From Veillonella absiana (GTDB taxonomy: Bacteria > Bacillota > Negativicutes > Veillonellales > Veillonellaceae): a stretch of DNA of 24,992 nt. Made by a program: the position numbers and the translations under genes. Below are positions 1 to 9,487 of the stretch, piece by piece; the stretch's first letter is position 1, and each line of letters starts with the position of its first letter. The stretch lies in NCBI RefSeq assembly GCF_032970905.1, contig NZ_JAWJZA010000025.1. One strand, given 5' to 3'. The notes beneath the pieces were generated by a model, which searched no databases, had not been told where the DNA came from, and saw nothing but the letters and a program-made list of their open reading frames with translations.

Positions 1-158
1 CAAACCTCCTGTCCTGTGAGGGAGAATTTCTGTCCGATAATTAATTTCGTACTATCCGTACAGTATACACCGTATGTCCAAAAATTACCCCCTCCGTGTC
101 CAATTTTAGTTTACCACTTCAAGATTCACCACAAACCAAACACGAGAGGTGCTACGTG

Positions 159-1520
159 ATGTCTCAATTATACACCAGTCAGCCGACAGTTAACAGACTC
201 CTGACGACTTTTTCTTCCTTGTTCCCATCTGCGACGAGACGGACGCGCCATCTGCTGGCGTGGTTACTCATTGCTCAACTGGCTCTGGAGTCGGCGCCGT
301 CGGTGCGCTGCCTGTTCCGGCAGTTCCTATCGAAGCAGACGGACGCATCGCTCAACAGCTATTACCGCGCCCTTGGCAACGGCCTCGTCACGGATGCATC
401 CATTCGCCAGGCCTTGGCGCTGCAGGCGCTTGCCATAGTGCCAGAGGCACTGCGGCAGGAGCCTATCCTGCTCAGCGTGGACGACACGTCCATTGCCAAG
501 GGGGGCAAGCACTTCGACGGTGTAGGCATCCTGTACGACCACGCCAAACACGATGGCAAGTCCTATTTCAATGGGCATGCCTTCGTCAGCCTGACGATGA
601 GCGTGCCGGTCCTCCATGAGACCGCAGGCAAGCAGCAGATCCGTTATATCGCGGTGCCGATTGGCTACGTCATGAGCAACGGCGAAGCCTCGAAGCTGAC
701 ACTTGCCTGCCAGCTTCTCGATGAAGTCATGCCAATCCTTGAAAAACGCCAGGTCATCCTGCTCTTCGATAGCTGGTACGCCAAGCGCGAGTTGCTCGCA
801 CATGCTCTCAGCTATCCGAATCTCAATGTGACCTGCAATGCACGCCACGATACGGCCATGTTCGAGTTGCCGGATTCGACGGCAGGCCGTCGCGGCCGTC
901 CACCAAAGTACGGTAAACGCTTGATGCTGGACGAGATTGCCAATGATCTCACGAATTACCTTTGCCGGATGGACAACTATTTTGTTGCTCACCGTCTGGT
1001 GAAAACGCGCATCTTTGGCGACCATACCGTCCATGCCTATGTGACGCTGAGCAAGAGTGGCTCGTACCGTCTCTTTTTCAGCACCATAGATCCGATGGCG
1101 CTGCACATGAGCATTGCTTGGCAGGAGAACAAAGGGCTCCGCAACACCAGCTCCAAGCATATGGCGATTTACCCGCTCAAGCTCTACAAGCTCCGCTGGG
1201 GCATTGAGACGAACTACTACGAGCAGAAGATGTTCTGGGAGCTCGGCAGCTACAAAGTTCGCACAAAGACTGCGATTGAGCATCTGCTGAACCTAACGAA
1301 TTCCGGGCACGCTCTCATGAAGATCCTGCCGTATGAGGACGAGCGGCTGAACACCTACCGGGACAAGAGCCCGCAAGAGCTGCGGCACGCGCTAAGCCAG
1401 CAGATCCACAAGGAAGTATTTTTCGCCACTTTGGTGTCCAAAGCCCAAAGTAGCATAAATTCAAGCACATTGCTCAAGGCTTTGCAAGCATTGGCTTGGG
1501 GCGATGAGCAAGCGGCTTAA
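159..1520 (+). CDS. IS4-superfamily DDE transposase
   Basis: This 453-residue protein is a cut-and-paste transposase. The first catalytic Asp lies in SVDDTS (about D108/D109), the second in LLFDSW (about D204), and the third acidic residue in the IS4-type Y(2)R(3)E(6)K signature YKLRWGIETNYYEQK, with Glu near residue 350. I chose the ATG at 159 because GAGAGGT sits 8 bases upstream; an earlier in-frame ATG at 96 has no such site. The gene looks full length, so it may be active. I could not find convincing terminal inverted repeats in bases 1-158 or between 1521 and 1584, so the IS boundaries are undefined. It is the only recognizable mobile gene in the GC-richer left arm and is not obviously part of the ICE. 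Confidence 0.85.
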   Translation: MSQLYTSQPTVNRLLTTFSSLFPSATRRTRHLLAWLLIAQLALESAPSVRCLFRQFLSKQTDASLNSYYRALGNGLVTDASIRQALALQALAIVPEALRQEPILLSVDDTSIAKGGKHFDGVGILYDHAKHDGKSYFNGHAFVSLTMSVPVLHETAGKQQIRYIAVPIGYVMSNGEASKLTLACQLLDEVMPILEKRQVILLFDSWYAKRELLAHALSYPNLNVTCNARHDTAMFELPDSTAGRRGRPPKYGKRLMLDEIANDLTNYLCRMDNYFVAHRLVKTRIFGDHTVHAYVTLSKSGSYRLFFSTIDPMALHMSIAWQENKGLRNTSSKHMAIYPLKLYKLRWGIETNYYEQKMFWELGSYKVRTKTAIEHLLNLTNSGHALMKILPYEDERLNTYRDKSPQELRHALSQQIHKEVFFATLVSKAQSSINSSTLLKALQALAWGDEQAA

Positions 1521-1584
1521 AAGCTGTAAACTGTTGTATAATAGTAGAAAATTATGGAACTCAGGGACGGCAGGTGAAGCGACA

Positions 1585-2798
1585 ATGGAACGGATTGAAG
1601 GAACAGTTACAACGGCAATATCGTATGCCAAGAGTATCGATGAGAAAGCGAGGGAACAAATCCGCCGCATGTGCAGCTATGAGCTGACGAAGGGGAGCCG
1701 GGTGCGGATTATGCCGGACGTCCATGCCGGGAAAGGCTGTACGATTGGTACGACGATGACAATCACAGACAAGGCAGTACCGAACATCGTCGGCGTGGAC
1801 ATCGGCTGTGGCATGTATACGATTGCTCTTGACAAGCAGCCGATTGATTTTGCCAGACTCGATGAAGCGGCTCACATCGTACCTTCCGGGATGAATGTCT
1901 GGCCTGAGAAACAGGCTGACTTCAATTTGCAGCGGCTCTATTGTTATGACAAGCTGAAAAAACTGTCTTGGATTGCCTGCAGTATCGGTACCCTGGGAGG
2001 CGGGAATCATTTCATCGAGGTCGATAAAACCCATGATGGTCGACATTATCTCGTCATCCATACAGGAAGCCGGAACCTGGAAAACAGGTGGCGGAGATTT
2101 ATCAGCGCATGGCCGTTGAGCTGAATGCCCATGATGAAACACTGGAAGAACGGCTCCAGCATATCATAGCAGAATACAAGGCAGCAGGACGGCAAAAAGA
2201 AATCCAGAAGGCCATCCAGCAGGCGAAGTCAGAACAACGCAGAGAAAAGCTGCCGGAAGATCTTTGCTTTGTCTCCGGAAAATACCTGAGGCAGTATCTG
2301 CATGATGTGGCTCTTTGCCAGCAGTTTGCTAGACTGAACCGGGAGCAGATTGCCAAAAAACTGCTGGAAAGAGCCGGCCTTCAGCCCGGCGAAGCGTTTC
2401 ATACCATTCACAACTACATCGATGTCGATGAGATGATTCTCAGAAAAGGAGCCATCGCCGCACATAAGGGTGAAAAGGTTCTCATTCCCATCAACATGCG
2501 TGACGGAAGCATCCTGGCACTCGGCAAAGGCAATGCCGAGTGGAATTACTCTGCCCCGCACGGCGCAGGCCGCATCATGTCCCGTACCCAGGCAATCAAA
2601 GAGCTTTCCCTCAAGGAATACCAGCAGGAGATGGCAGGCGTATATACAACATCGGTAAACGAAGGTACCATTGACGAGGCTCCTATGGCCTACAAATCCC
2701 TTGACGATATCTTGGATGTCATCGGTGACACCGTGGACGTTATCGACGTGATGAAACCAGTCTATAATTTCAAGGCGGCAGAGGAGAAGCATTTCTAA
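1585..2798 (+). pseudogene. rtcB: RtcB-family RNA ligase, broken by a -1 frameshift
   Basis: RtcB joins RNA 2',3'-cyclic phosphate or 3'-phosphate ends to 5'-OH ends using GTP and Mn2+. Family motifs are present in order: DVHAGKGCTIG, the metal-binding GVDIGCGM, LGGGNHFIEV, HTGSRNL, NYIDVDE and PHGAGRIMSR, which holds the guanylated His. The reading frame breaks near base 2080: after HTGSRNL the sequence reads CTGGAAAACAG, and adding one G (CTGGGAAAACAG) restores the expected GKQVAEIYQ. The restored protein would be 404 residues, normal for RtcB. The start at 1585 follows AGGTGA 7 bases upstream, and a TATAAT at 1537-1542 could be its -10 box. The coding sequence is otherwise clean on both sides, so the break is either recent or a sequencing error. 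Confidence 0.9.
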
Positions 2799-2823
2799 AG
2801 CATCGGGAAGTGAAGTGACATAT

Positions 2824-3756
2824 ATGGAAAAACTAGGGTGCATGAAACGGATTGATGACTTGCGGTCTATCTGGCCGCATGAGGAACAGGATTTTTCAAA
2901 ATGGCTTGCCCAAAAAGAAAATCTGGAACAGCTGAGTGATGCCATTGAAATTGACCTAGAGCTTGAGGAAACGGAATCTCCAGTAGGAAGTTTCAGTGTA
3001 GACATCTACGCCCGCGAAAGCGGGAGTTCCCGTGGGATTATCATCGAGAATCAGCTGGAAGATACCGACCATGATCATTTGGGAAAAATCATTACGTATG
3101 CGGCAGGGAAAGACGCTGAAATTATAGTCTGGATTGTCAAAAGGGCTCGTGATGAGCATAAACAGGCTATCGGATGGCTGAATCAGCATACGGATGAAAA
3201 TATTGGTTTTTTCCTGATTGAAATTGAACTCTGGCGCATTGGGGATTCGCTGCCAGCACCACGGTTTAATGTTGTAGAACGTCCCAACGAATGGGCAAAA
3301 ACGGTGAAAGCTGCAGAAACCCTGACGCCGCTGCGGAAATTCCAATTGAACTTCTGGCAGCAGTTCTGTGACTATGCCTTCGATAAAGACAGTAAGTTCA
3401 GCAAGAGCTTCTCATGCAGAAAGGCTTTCGCGACCAATTGGTACAACCTGAGTACCGGCGTATCGTCTGTGGTGGTAGAATTTACAATCAACACATCCCG
3501 CCATCGGGCGACAGCGGGCTTGTATGTTGCCAAGGGGAAGGATTGGTATAGGCAGCTGAAAGATAATCAAGATACGATAGAAAAGGAATTAGGCGCTTCC
3601 ATTGAGTGGTCAGAAGGTGAAAAAGATGGACGTATGCTTTTGACCAAGGAGCTTGATGCGGCGTTTGATAGAAAAGAATATAAAAACTACTTTGACTGGT
3701 TCATGGAAAAAGCACTTCTGCTCAAGAAGATAGCCAATCAGTACAACACCGATTGA
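2824..3756 (+). CDS. DUF4268 nuclease-like protein
   Basis: The product is about 310 residues. The N-terminal half resembles a PD-(D/E)XK nuclease-like fold: SVDIYARE, then IIIENQLEDTDHDHLGKIITYA, in which Asp and Glu-x-Gln could be the metal site. The C-terminal half (about residues 165-310) is rich in aromatic residues and matches my memory of DUF4268 proteins, which are often found near restriction or defence genes. The molecular role is unknown. I chose the ATG at 2824; a GTG at 2815 and an ATG at 2842 are also possible. The gene begins 25 bases after rtcB, so the two may be co-transcribed. A short hairpin, GAACAC/GTGTTC at 3760-3775, follows the stop without a T-run. Confidence 0.75.
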   Translation: MEKLGCMKRIDDLRSIWPHEEQDFSKWLAQKENLEQLSDAIEIDLELEETESPVGSFSVDIYARESGSSRGIIIENQLEDTDHDHLGKIITYAAGKDAEIIVWIVKRARDEHKQAIGWLNQHTDENIGFFLIEIELWRIGDSLPAPRFNVVERPNEWAKTVKAAETLTPLRKFQLNFWQQFCDYAFDKDSKFSKSFSCRKAFATNWYNLSTGVSSVVVEFTINTSRHRATAGLYVAKGKDWYRQLKDNQDTIEKELGASIEWSEGEKDGRMLLTKELDAAFDRKEYKNYFDWFMEKALLLKKIANQYNTD

Positions 3757-3869
3757 AGTGAACACGGGGGTGTTCAAAATCCCTGCTATCGTTCGATTGT
3801 ATCAAATACAGACACCTTTGAGAGCCTGCTTGTGGCACCGGCAATTTCTTTGGACTGCTCCCTGACAGC
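3757..3869. other. Left junction: chromosome to truncated ICE gene
   Basis: Nothing coding is visible until about 3822. From there the + frame reads EPACGTGNFFGLLPDSM straight into the 3870 gene, which is the SAM-binding motif I expected just before it. The preceding codon in that frame is TGA (3819-3821), and no homology to the family is recognizable upstream. The element sequence therefore starts within a few bases of 3822. No repeat or IS end is visible at the junction. Confidence 0.6.
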
Positions 3870-6800
3870 ATGACAGATTCACGGCTTTATGGCGTGGAGC
3901 TTGACAGCATCACAGGAAGAATTGCAAAACAGCTCTATCCCGATGCCAATATCGCTATCACAGGCTTTGAAAAAGCCGAGTTCCCCGACAGTTTTTTCGA
4001 CATTGCCATTGGCAACGTACCTTTCGGTAATTACAGGCTCAGTGAAAAGCGATATGACAACCAAGGATTTCTCATTCATGACCACTTTTTCGCTAAAGCA
4101 CTGGATAAAGTGCGCCCCGGCGGTGTGGTTGCTTTTATTACCTCCAAAGGAACAATGGATAAGCAATCTCCCGAAGTCAGACGGTATCTTGCCCAGAGAG
4201 CCGAGTTGCTTGGTGCCATCAGGCTCCCGAATAATACTTTCTTGAAAAATGCAGGCACGGAAGTTACAAGTGATATTTTATTTCTGCAAAAGCGTGACAG
4301 ACCGATTGATGTGGATAGGGATTGGATTTACCTAGATACCAACGAAAATGACATTACCCTAAACAGCTATTTTGCACAGCATCCTGAAATGATACTTGGT
4401 ACTATGGAGATGAAAAGCGGTCAGTTCGGCATGGAAAGCACTTGCACGCCTGTTCCCGATGCCGACCTTGCTACGCTGTTAAAGACAGCTATGGCAAACA
4501 TTGATGGAAATATCCCTGAAGCAGAGCTGCCAGATTTGGAGGTAGCCACAGCAACCACCCTGCCTGCTGACCCAACGGTAAAAAACTTTTCCTATACCCT
4601 TGTTGATGGTGAGGTATACTACCGCGAAAACAGCCGCATGGTGCGTCCCGAACTTAACCAAACAGCCAAGGAACGCATTGCAGGATTGGTGAATCTCAGG
4701 GAATGTGTCAATGACCTTATCCGCTATCAGCTTGAGGATTATGGCGAAGATACCATTAAGCAGGAACAGTCTCGCCTTAACTACCTATATGATAGCTTTT
4801 CCTCAAAATATGGACTAATTAACAGCCGTGGCAACAACCTTGCCTTTTCAGAGGACAATTCCTACTATCTCCTTTGCTCTCTTGAAGATGTAGACGAAAA
4901 CGGCAATCTGAAATCCAAAGCCGATATGATCACCAAACGCACCATCAAAAAACGTGCTGACATTACTTCTGTGGATACTGCAAGTGAGGCTTTGGCGGTA
5001 TCTATCGGAGAAAAGGCATCAGTAAACATGGCATACATGGCAAAACTCACAGGTTTGCCGGAAGAACAGCTTGCTCAGGAATTGACAGGTGTTATCTTTC
5101 GCCTGCCCGATCTCCAGAATGAGAATAACCCCACCTATGTGACTGCCGATGAATATCTCTCTGGAAATGTCCGTGAAAAACTCCGCACTGCAAAACTGGC
5201 AGCAAGGCTATCGGATATTTACAGTCCAAACGTATCCGCACTGGAGGCGGCACAGCCAAAAGACCTTGAGGCATCGGAAATAGATGTCCGTCTTGGTGCA
5301 ACTTGGATTGATAAGGGCTATATTGAGCAGTTCATGTATGAGTTGTTTGATACCCCTTGGCGGCATCAAGGGCAGATTGAAGTGAAATATGCGCCTTTCA
5401 CTGCTGAATGGAGTATAACGGGCAAAAACTCCATCGGCTACAACAATGTGGCTGCTTATGTTACCTATGGCACGGACAGAGCCAATGCCTACCGCATTTT
5501 AGAGGATGCCTTAAACCTTCGTGATATTCGCATCTACGACACTGTAACCGATCCTGACGGAAAGGAACGACGAATACTCAATAAAGATGCCACCACCCTG
5601 GCACAGCAAAAACAGCAGACCATCAAAGACGCCTTTCAGGAATGGATTTTCAAAGATGCAGACAGACGGCAAACCCTTGTCAGGGAGTACAACGAGAAAT
5701 TCAATTCTATTCGCCCACGTGAATATGACGGTCAGCACATTAAGTTTAGCGGTATCAATCCAGAAATCGCCCTAAGACCTCATCAGGTAAACGCCATTGC
5801 TCATATTCTTTATGGCAACAATACCCTGCTTGCCCATGAAGTAGGTGCAGGCAAAACTTTTGAAATGGTAGCTGCCGCAATGGAAAGTAAACGGCTGGGA
5901 TTATGCCAAAAGCCGCTCTTTGCCGTCCCCAACCACTTGACTGAACAATGGGCAAGTGAATTTCTAAGGTTATACCCGGCCGCCAATATCTTGGTAGCCA
6001 CGAAGAAAGACTTTGAATCGAGAAGCCGTAAAAAGTTCTGTGCGAGGATTGCAACAGGAGAATACGATGCAGTCATCATTGGTCACAGCCAGTTTGAGCG
6101 TATCCCCATGTCTATAGAACGGCAGGAGCGCTTACTCCATGAACAGATCGATGAAATCATTGATGGCATTGAGGAAATTAAGGCAAGCGGTGGCGAGCGT
6201 TTTACAGTCAAACAGCTTGAACGCACAAAAAAAGGACTGGAGGAACGGCTAAAAAAATTAGAGGCTCAAGAGCGCAAGGATGATGTAGTGACCTTTGAAC
6301 AGCTTGGTGTTGACAGGATCTATGTTGACGAAGCACACAGCTACAAAAATCTGTTCCTATATACCAAAATGCGAAACGTGGCAGGGCTATCCACCTCCGA
6401 CGCTCAAAAATCAAGTGATATGTTTCTGAAATGTCGCTATATGGATGAGCTGACTGGCGGCAAAGGCATTGTTTTTGCCACCGGCACGCCGGTATCCAAT
6501 TCCATGACCGAGCTTTATACCATGCAGCGATATTTGCAGTACAGCACTTTACAAAAAAACGGACTTAACCACTTTGATTGTTGGGCAAGCACCTTTGGCG
6601 AAACGGTAACGGCAATAGAGCTTGCTCCTGAAGGCACCGGATATCGTGCAAGAACACGCTTTTCCAGGTTCTTTAATCTGCCGGAGCTGATGGCGATGTT
6701 TAAAGAAGTAGCGGATATTAAAACCGCTGACCAGTTAGATTTACCGACCCCAAAAGTGATTTATGAAACAGTTGCAGTAAAACCTACGGAGATTCAATCG

Positions 6801-8399
6801 GATATGGTAAAGGAGCTATCAAAGCGAGCTGCCGAAGTCCATGCGAATAAAGTTGACCCTTCCATCGACAATATGCTTAAAATTACCTCTGACGGTCGAA
6901 AACTTGGGCTAGACCAACGCATTATCAACCCACTCCTTCCCGATGATAAAGCAAGCAAAGTCAATGCCTGTGTAAATAACATCTACCGCATTTGGCAAGA
7001 AGGTTCTGTGGATAAGCTGACACAGCTTGTATTTTGCGACATCTCTACTCCAAAGGGAAAAATCATGTCACTGGACGAGCGAGCGGCAAAGGCAGGCTCA
7101 CAAGCCATTAACGGTGTTGAGCTTGCAGCACTTGAGGACAGTCTTCCGGATAGTGCGACTAAACCTTTTGCTGTTTTTAATGTTTATGATGATATTCGTA
7201 ACAAACTGGTGGAAATGGGAATGCCCAAACATCAGGTAGCCTTTATCCATGAGGCAAATACCGAAGTGCGTAAAAAAGAACTATTTGCAAAGGTACGCAG
7301 TGGCGATGTTCGTGTATTGCTTGGCAGTACCGCCAAATGCGGCGCAGGCACGAATATCCAAGACCGCCTTGTAGCTCTCCACGACCTTGACTGCCCGTGG
7401 CGTCCGGGGGATTTGACCCAGCGAGCAGGCAGAATTGAACGGCAAGGCAACCTAAACGAGGAAGTCGGGATCTATCGCTATGTAACCGAGGCAACCTTTG
7501 ATGCGTACCTCTGGCAGACTGTAGAAAACAAGCAAAAATTCATCTCGCAAATTATGACCTCCAAAAGTCCCGTCCGTTCCTGTGAGGATGTAGATGAGGC
7601 AGCTCTCTCTTATGCAGAAATTAAGGCGCTTTGTGCAGGTAACCCCAAAATCAAGGAAAAGATGGATTTAGATATTGATGTATCAAGGCTAAAGTTATTA
7701 AAGGCAAACCACCAAAGCAGCCAGTACCGCCTTGAAGATAATTTACTGAAATACTTTCCTGAGAACATAGAAAGAAATAAAGGCTACATCAAAGGCTTCG
7801 AGCAGGATTTACAGATCCTTAAAGCGCATATTCCAAAAGATGGCGAATTTATGCCAATGGTCATTAAGCGCGATGCCTTAACTGATAAGGACAACGCAGG
7901 AGCAGCACTTTTAGAGGCCTGCAAAGAAGTAAAAGGCAGTGAATCCGTGGAAATCGGCAGCTACCGTGGCTTTTCCATGCATCTATCCTTTGACAGCTTT
8001 AACAGGGAGTTTCAACTCTCCCTAAAGGGAGCAATGAGCCACCCTGCTAAGCTCGGTATGGATTCTAGGGGTAATCTTATTCGTATAGACAACGTTCTTG
8101 CCGCTATGCCTGAACGCTTAAAAGCAGTGACGGATCAGCTCGAAAATCTTTACAATCAGCAAGCGGCTGCAAAGGCAGAGCTTGGCAAGCCATTCCCACA
8201 AGAACAGGAGCTAAAGGAGAAAACTGTACGGCTCTCTGCCCTAGATGCAGAGCTTAATATGGACGCTAGCGGTCATGCTCCAACTACTGATGCTCTATGC
8301 AAAAAAGACCGCCCCTCGATCTTAGACAGTTTAAAGCAGTCACCAAAAGCAGGAAAGGAGCAAAAGTTAAAACACGAGAAAGAAATGGAGGCACGATAA
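3870..8399 (+). CDS. ICE methylase-helicase fusion, 5'-truncated
   Basis: This 1,509-residue open frame belongs to the giant methylase-helicase proteins of clostridial ICEs. The start of the protein is the second half of an N6-adenine methylase domain, with NVPFG (about residue 48) in place of the catalytic NPPY/F and VRPGGVVAFITSKG after it. A DEAH/SNF2-type helicase follows: HEVGAGKT (about 656), DEAH (820), ATGTPVSNS (about 870) and QRAGRIERQG (about 1184). The C-terminal 300 residues are helical, with LSFDSFNREFQLSL. Motif I of the methylase lies upstream of the ATG (3822-3869) behind a TGA, and there is no Shine-Dalgarno site, so the gene has lost its 5' end and may not be translated. 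Its suggested role is anti-restriction or DNA processing during transfer. The stop overlaps mobC as TAATG. Confidence 0.8.
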   Translation: MTDSRLYGVELDSITGRIAKQLYPDANIAITGFEKAEFPDSFFDIAIGNVPFGNYRLSEKRYDNQGFLIHDHFFAKALDKVRPGGVVAFITSKGTMDKQSPEVRRYLAQRAELLGAIRLPNNTFLKNAGTEVTSDILFLQKRDRPIDVDRDWIYLDTNENDITLNSYFAQHPEMILGTMEMKSGQFGMESTCTPVPDADLATLLKTAMANIDGNIPEAELPDLEVATATTLPADPTVKNFSYTLVDGEVYYRENSRMVRPELNQTAKERIAGLVNLRECVNDLIRYQLEDYGEDTIKQEQSRLNYLYDSFSSKYGLINSRGNNLAFSEDNSYYLLCSLEDVDENGNLKSKADMITKRTIKKRADITSVDTASEALAVSIGEKASVNMAYMAKLTGLPEEQLAQELTGVIFRLPDLQNENNPTYVTADEYLSGNVREKLRTAKLAARLSDIYSPNVSALEAAQPKDLEASEIDVRLGATWIDKGYIEQFMYELFDTPWRHQGQIEVKYAPFTAEWSITGKNSIGYNNVAAYVTYGTDRANAYRILEDALNLRDIRIYDTVTDPDGKERRILNKDATTLAQQKQQTIKDAFQEWIFKDADRRQTLVREYNEKFNSIRPREYDGQHIKFSGINPEIALRPHQVNAIAHILYGNNTLLAHEVGAGKTFEMVAAAMESKRLGLCQKPLFAVPNHLTEQWASEFLRLYPAANILVATKKDFESRSRKKFCARIATGEYDAVIIGHSQFERIPMSIERQERLLHEQIDEIIDGIEEIKASGGERFTVKQLERTKKGLEERLKKLEAQERKDDVVTFEQLGVDRIYVDEAHSYKNLFLYTKMRNVAGLSTSDAQKSSDMFLKCRYMDELTGGKGIVFATGTPVSNSMTELYTMQRYLQYSTLQKNGLNHFDCWASTFGETVTAIELAPEGTGYRARTRFSRFFNLPELMAMFKEVADIKTADQLDLPTPKVIYETVAVKPTEIQSDMVKELSKRAAEVHANKVDPSIDNMLKITSDGRKLGLDQRIINPLLPDDKASKVNACVNNIYRIWQEGSVDKLTQLVFCDISTPKGKIMSLDERAAKAGSQAINGVELAALEDSLPDSATKPFAVFNVYDDIRNKLVEMGMPKHQVAFIHEANTEVRKKELFAKVRSGDVRVLLGSTAKCGAGTNIQDRLVALHDLDCPWRPGDLTQRAGRIERQGNLNEEVGIYRYVTEATFDAYLWQTVENKQKFISQIMTSKSPVRSCEDVDEAALSYAEIKALCAGNPKIKEKMDLDIDVSRLKLLKANHQSSQYRLEDNLLKYFPENIERNKGYIKGFEQDLQILKAHIPKDGEFMPMVIKRDALTDKDNAGAALLEACKEVKGSESVEIGSYRGFSMHLSFDSFNREFQLSLKGAMSHPAKLGMDSRGNLIRIDNVLAAMPERLKAVTDQLENLYNQQAAAKAELGKPFPQEQELKEKTVRLSALDAELNMDASGHAPTTDALCKKDRPSILDSLKQSPKAGKEQKLKHEKEMEAR

Positions 8400-8734
8400 T
8401 GGCAAAACGAGTAAGAAATATTCAACTCCACTTCATGGTAACAGAACATGAACGCAGTTTTATAACAGAAAAAATGGAACAGCTCGGCACAAAAAATTTA
8501 GGAGCCTATCTTCGCAAGATGGCGGTGGACGGCTATGTAATACAGCTTGATTTATCCGATATACGAGAGCTGGTAAGTCTCCTTCGCCGCACCAGTAACA
8601 GCTTAAATCAACTCACGAAGCGAGTGCATGAAACAGGCAATATTTACGCCGATGACATTGAGGAATTAAGAAAAAGCTATGACAAGCTTTGGGAGACGGC
8701 AGACGAAATACTCTGCCGTATTTCTGCCATCTAA
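8399..8734 (+). CDS. mobC: MobC-like relaxosome protein
   Basis: The product is 111 residues. It opens with a ribbon-helix-helix-like stretch (RNIQLHFMVTEHERSFI), continues with the LGAYLRKMAVDGYVI segment typical of MobC, and ends in a helical tail. MobC proteins bind oriT and help the relaxase melt and nick it. The ATG at 8399 overlaps the helicase stop (TAATG) and is preceded by GGAGG at 8387-8391, so the two genes look translationally coupled. The partner relaxase gene lies 7.6 kb downstream, separated from it by the IS-rich insertion. Confidence 0.85.
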   Translation: MAKRVRNIQLHFMVTEHERSFITEKMEQLGTKNLGAYLRKMAVDGYVIQLDLSDIRELVSLLRRTSNSLNQLTKRVHETGNIYADDIEELRKSYDKLWETADEILCRISAI

Positions 8735-8801
8735 AATCCATATCATAGACAGACAGAAAAAGCTTTGGTACGCTTATCTCATAGAAATGGAGGTCGATTA
8801 T

Positions 8802-9086
8802 ATGCGAATACTGCTTAAAATATTGTTGTTTCCCATAACACTTATTGTATCTATCATTTTACTTGTATGCCAGTTTGTCTGTGTATTCAGCTCGATGCTG
8901 CTTTCAATTTTGGCATTTATCTTGTTCGCACTTGGACTCGCAACAATACTGCTTTTGGGCGAAACAAAACAAGGCATAAGCGCATTATTCATTGCCTTTC
9001 TCATCAGTCCTTATGGAATACCAATGCTTGCCGCTTGGCTGATTGGTACGATGGGCGGAATAAATGAAAGGCTCAAATCTATTTGA
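8802..9086 (+). CDS. Small CD1845-family membrane protein
   Basis: A 94-residue, very hydrophobic protein with about three membrane segments (residues 3-23, 27-48 and 58-82) and a short polar tail, NERLKSI. It resembles the CD1845-family proteins found beside mobC in clostridial conjugative elements; the function is unknown. I chose the ATG at 8802 because GGAGG lies at 8789-8793. It is probably the last gene of the helicase-mobC transcript. Confidence 0.7.
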   Translation: MRILLKILLFPITLIVSIILLVCQFVCVFSSMLLSILAFILFALGLATILLLGETKQGISALFIAFLISPYGIPMLAAWLIGTMGGINERLKSI

Positions 9087-9147
9087 TGCTAAGAGGGACA
9101 AAAGCATTTTGGTTATTCCTCCCCTAATTGACGCAAAGGAGGAGTGA

Positions 9148-9200
9148 CACCATAAAGCAAGCGCGGCGAAGCCGTTTATCTTGATCCTTGCTTTATGGTG
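9148..9200. other. 14-bp inverted repeat, terminator or oriT candidate
   Basis: CACCATAAAGCAAG (9148-9161) is perfectly complementary to CTTGCTTTATGGTG (9187-9200). A smaller hairpin, CGGC-GAA-GCCG (9164-9174), sits in the loop. There is no T-run directly after the repeat. It lies just after mobC and CD1845, where the native relaxase gene would have followed, so it could be a nick-region repeat or a structured terminator. I cannot tell which. Confidence 0.45.
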
Positions 9201-9218
9201 GCACTTCTGCTTTTTTAT

Positions 9219-9263
9219 GTTTGGTTTTATGCAGTTTGGTTTTATGCAGTTTGGTTTTATGCA
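9219..9263. repeat. Three perfect tandem copies of a 15-mer
   Basis: GTTTGGTTTTATGCA occurs three times head to tail at 9219-9233, 9234-9248 and 9249-9263. It lies between the 9148-9200 inverted repeat and the outer IS element. It could be an iteron-like protein site or simple slippage. Confidence 0.8.
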
Positions 9264-9487
9264 TACAAATCATCTGGAGATTTTCCTTGAAGTAATGTAT
9301 AACCTAGATTCTACGTCAGTACTTCAAAAAGCATAATCAAAGCCTTGATAAATATGCGTTCCTTCGAAATTCAGCTTTCACCCATTGGGTGAAAGAAAAG
9401 TGCTCAAAAATATGTTAAATTATCAGCTTTTATGACTCGATATTTGTAAAATAATAGTAAGAAAAGTAGTAAAAAGGGGTTCTAATT

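Noticed and set aside
327..1283. Long minus-strand open frame opposite the IS4-type transposase
   Set aside because: The plus strand holds clear DDE motifs; the minus frame has no recognizable domain and is a shadow of GC-rich coding sequence.
8297..8398. N-terminal extension of MobC to an ATG at 8297
   Set aside because: It lies fully inside the helicase gene in another frame; the ATG at 8399 has the ribosome site and the family start.
9219..9263. Tandem 15-mers as a CRISPR array
   Set aside because: The copies are directly adjacent with no spacers, and there are no cas genes in the window.
9371..9394. Hairpin CTTTCACCCATTGGGTGAAAG as a terminator of upstream ICE genes
   Set aside because: The same hairpin is in the inner IS copy (10366-10388), so it belongs to the left leader of the IS itself.
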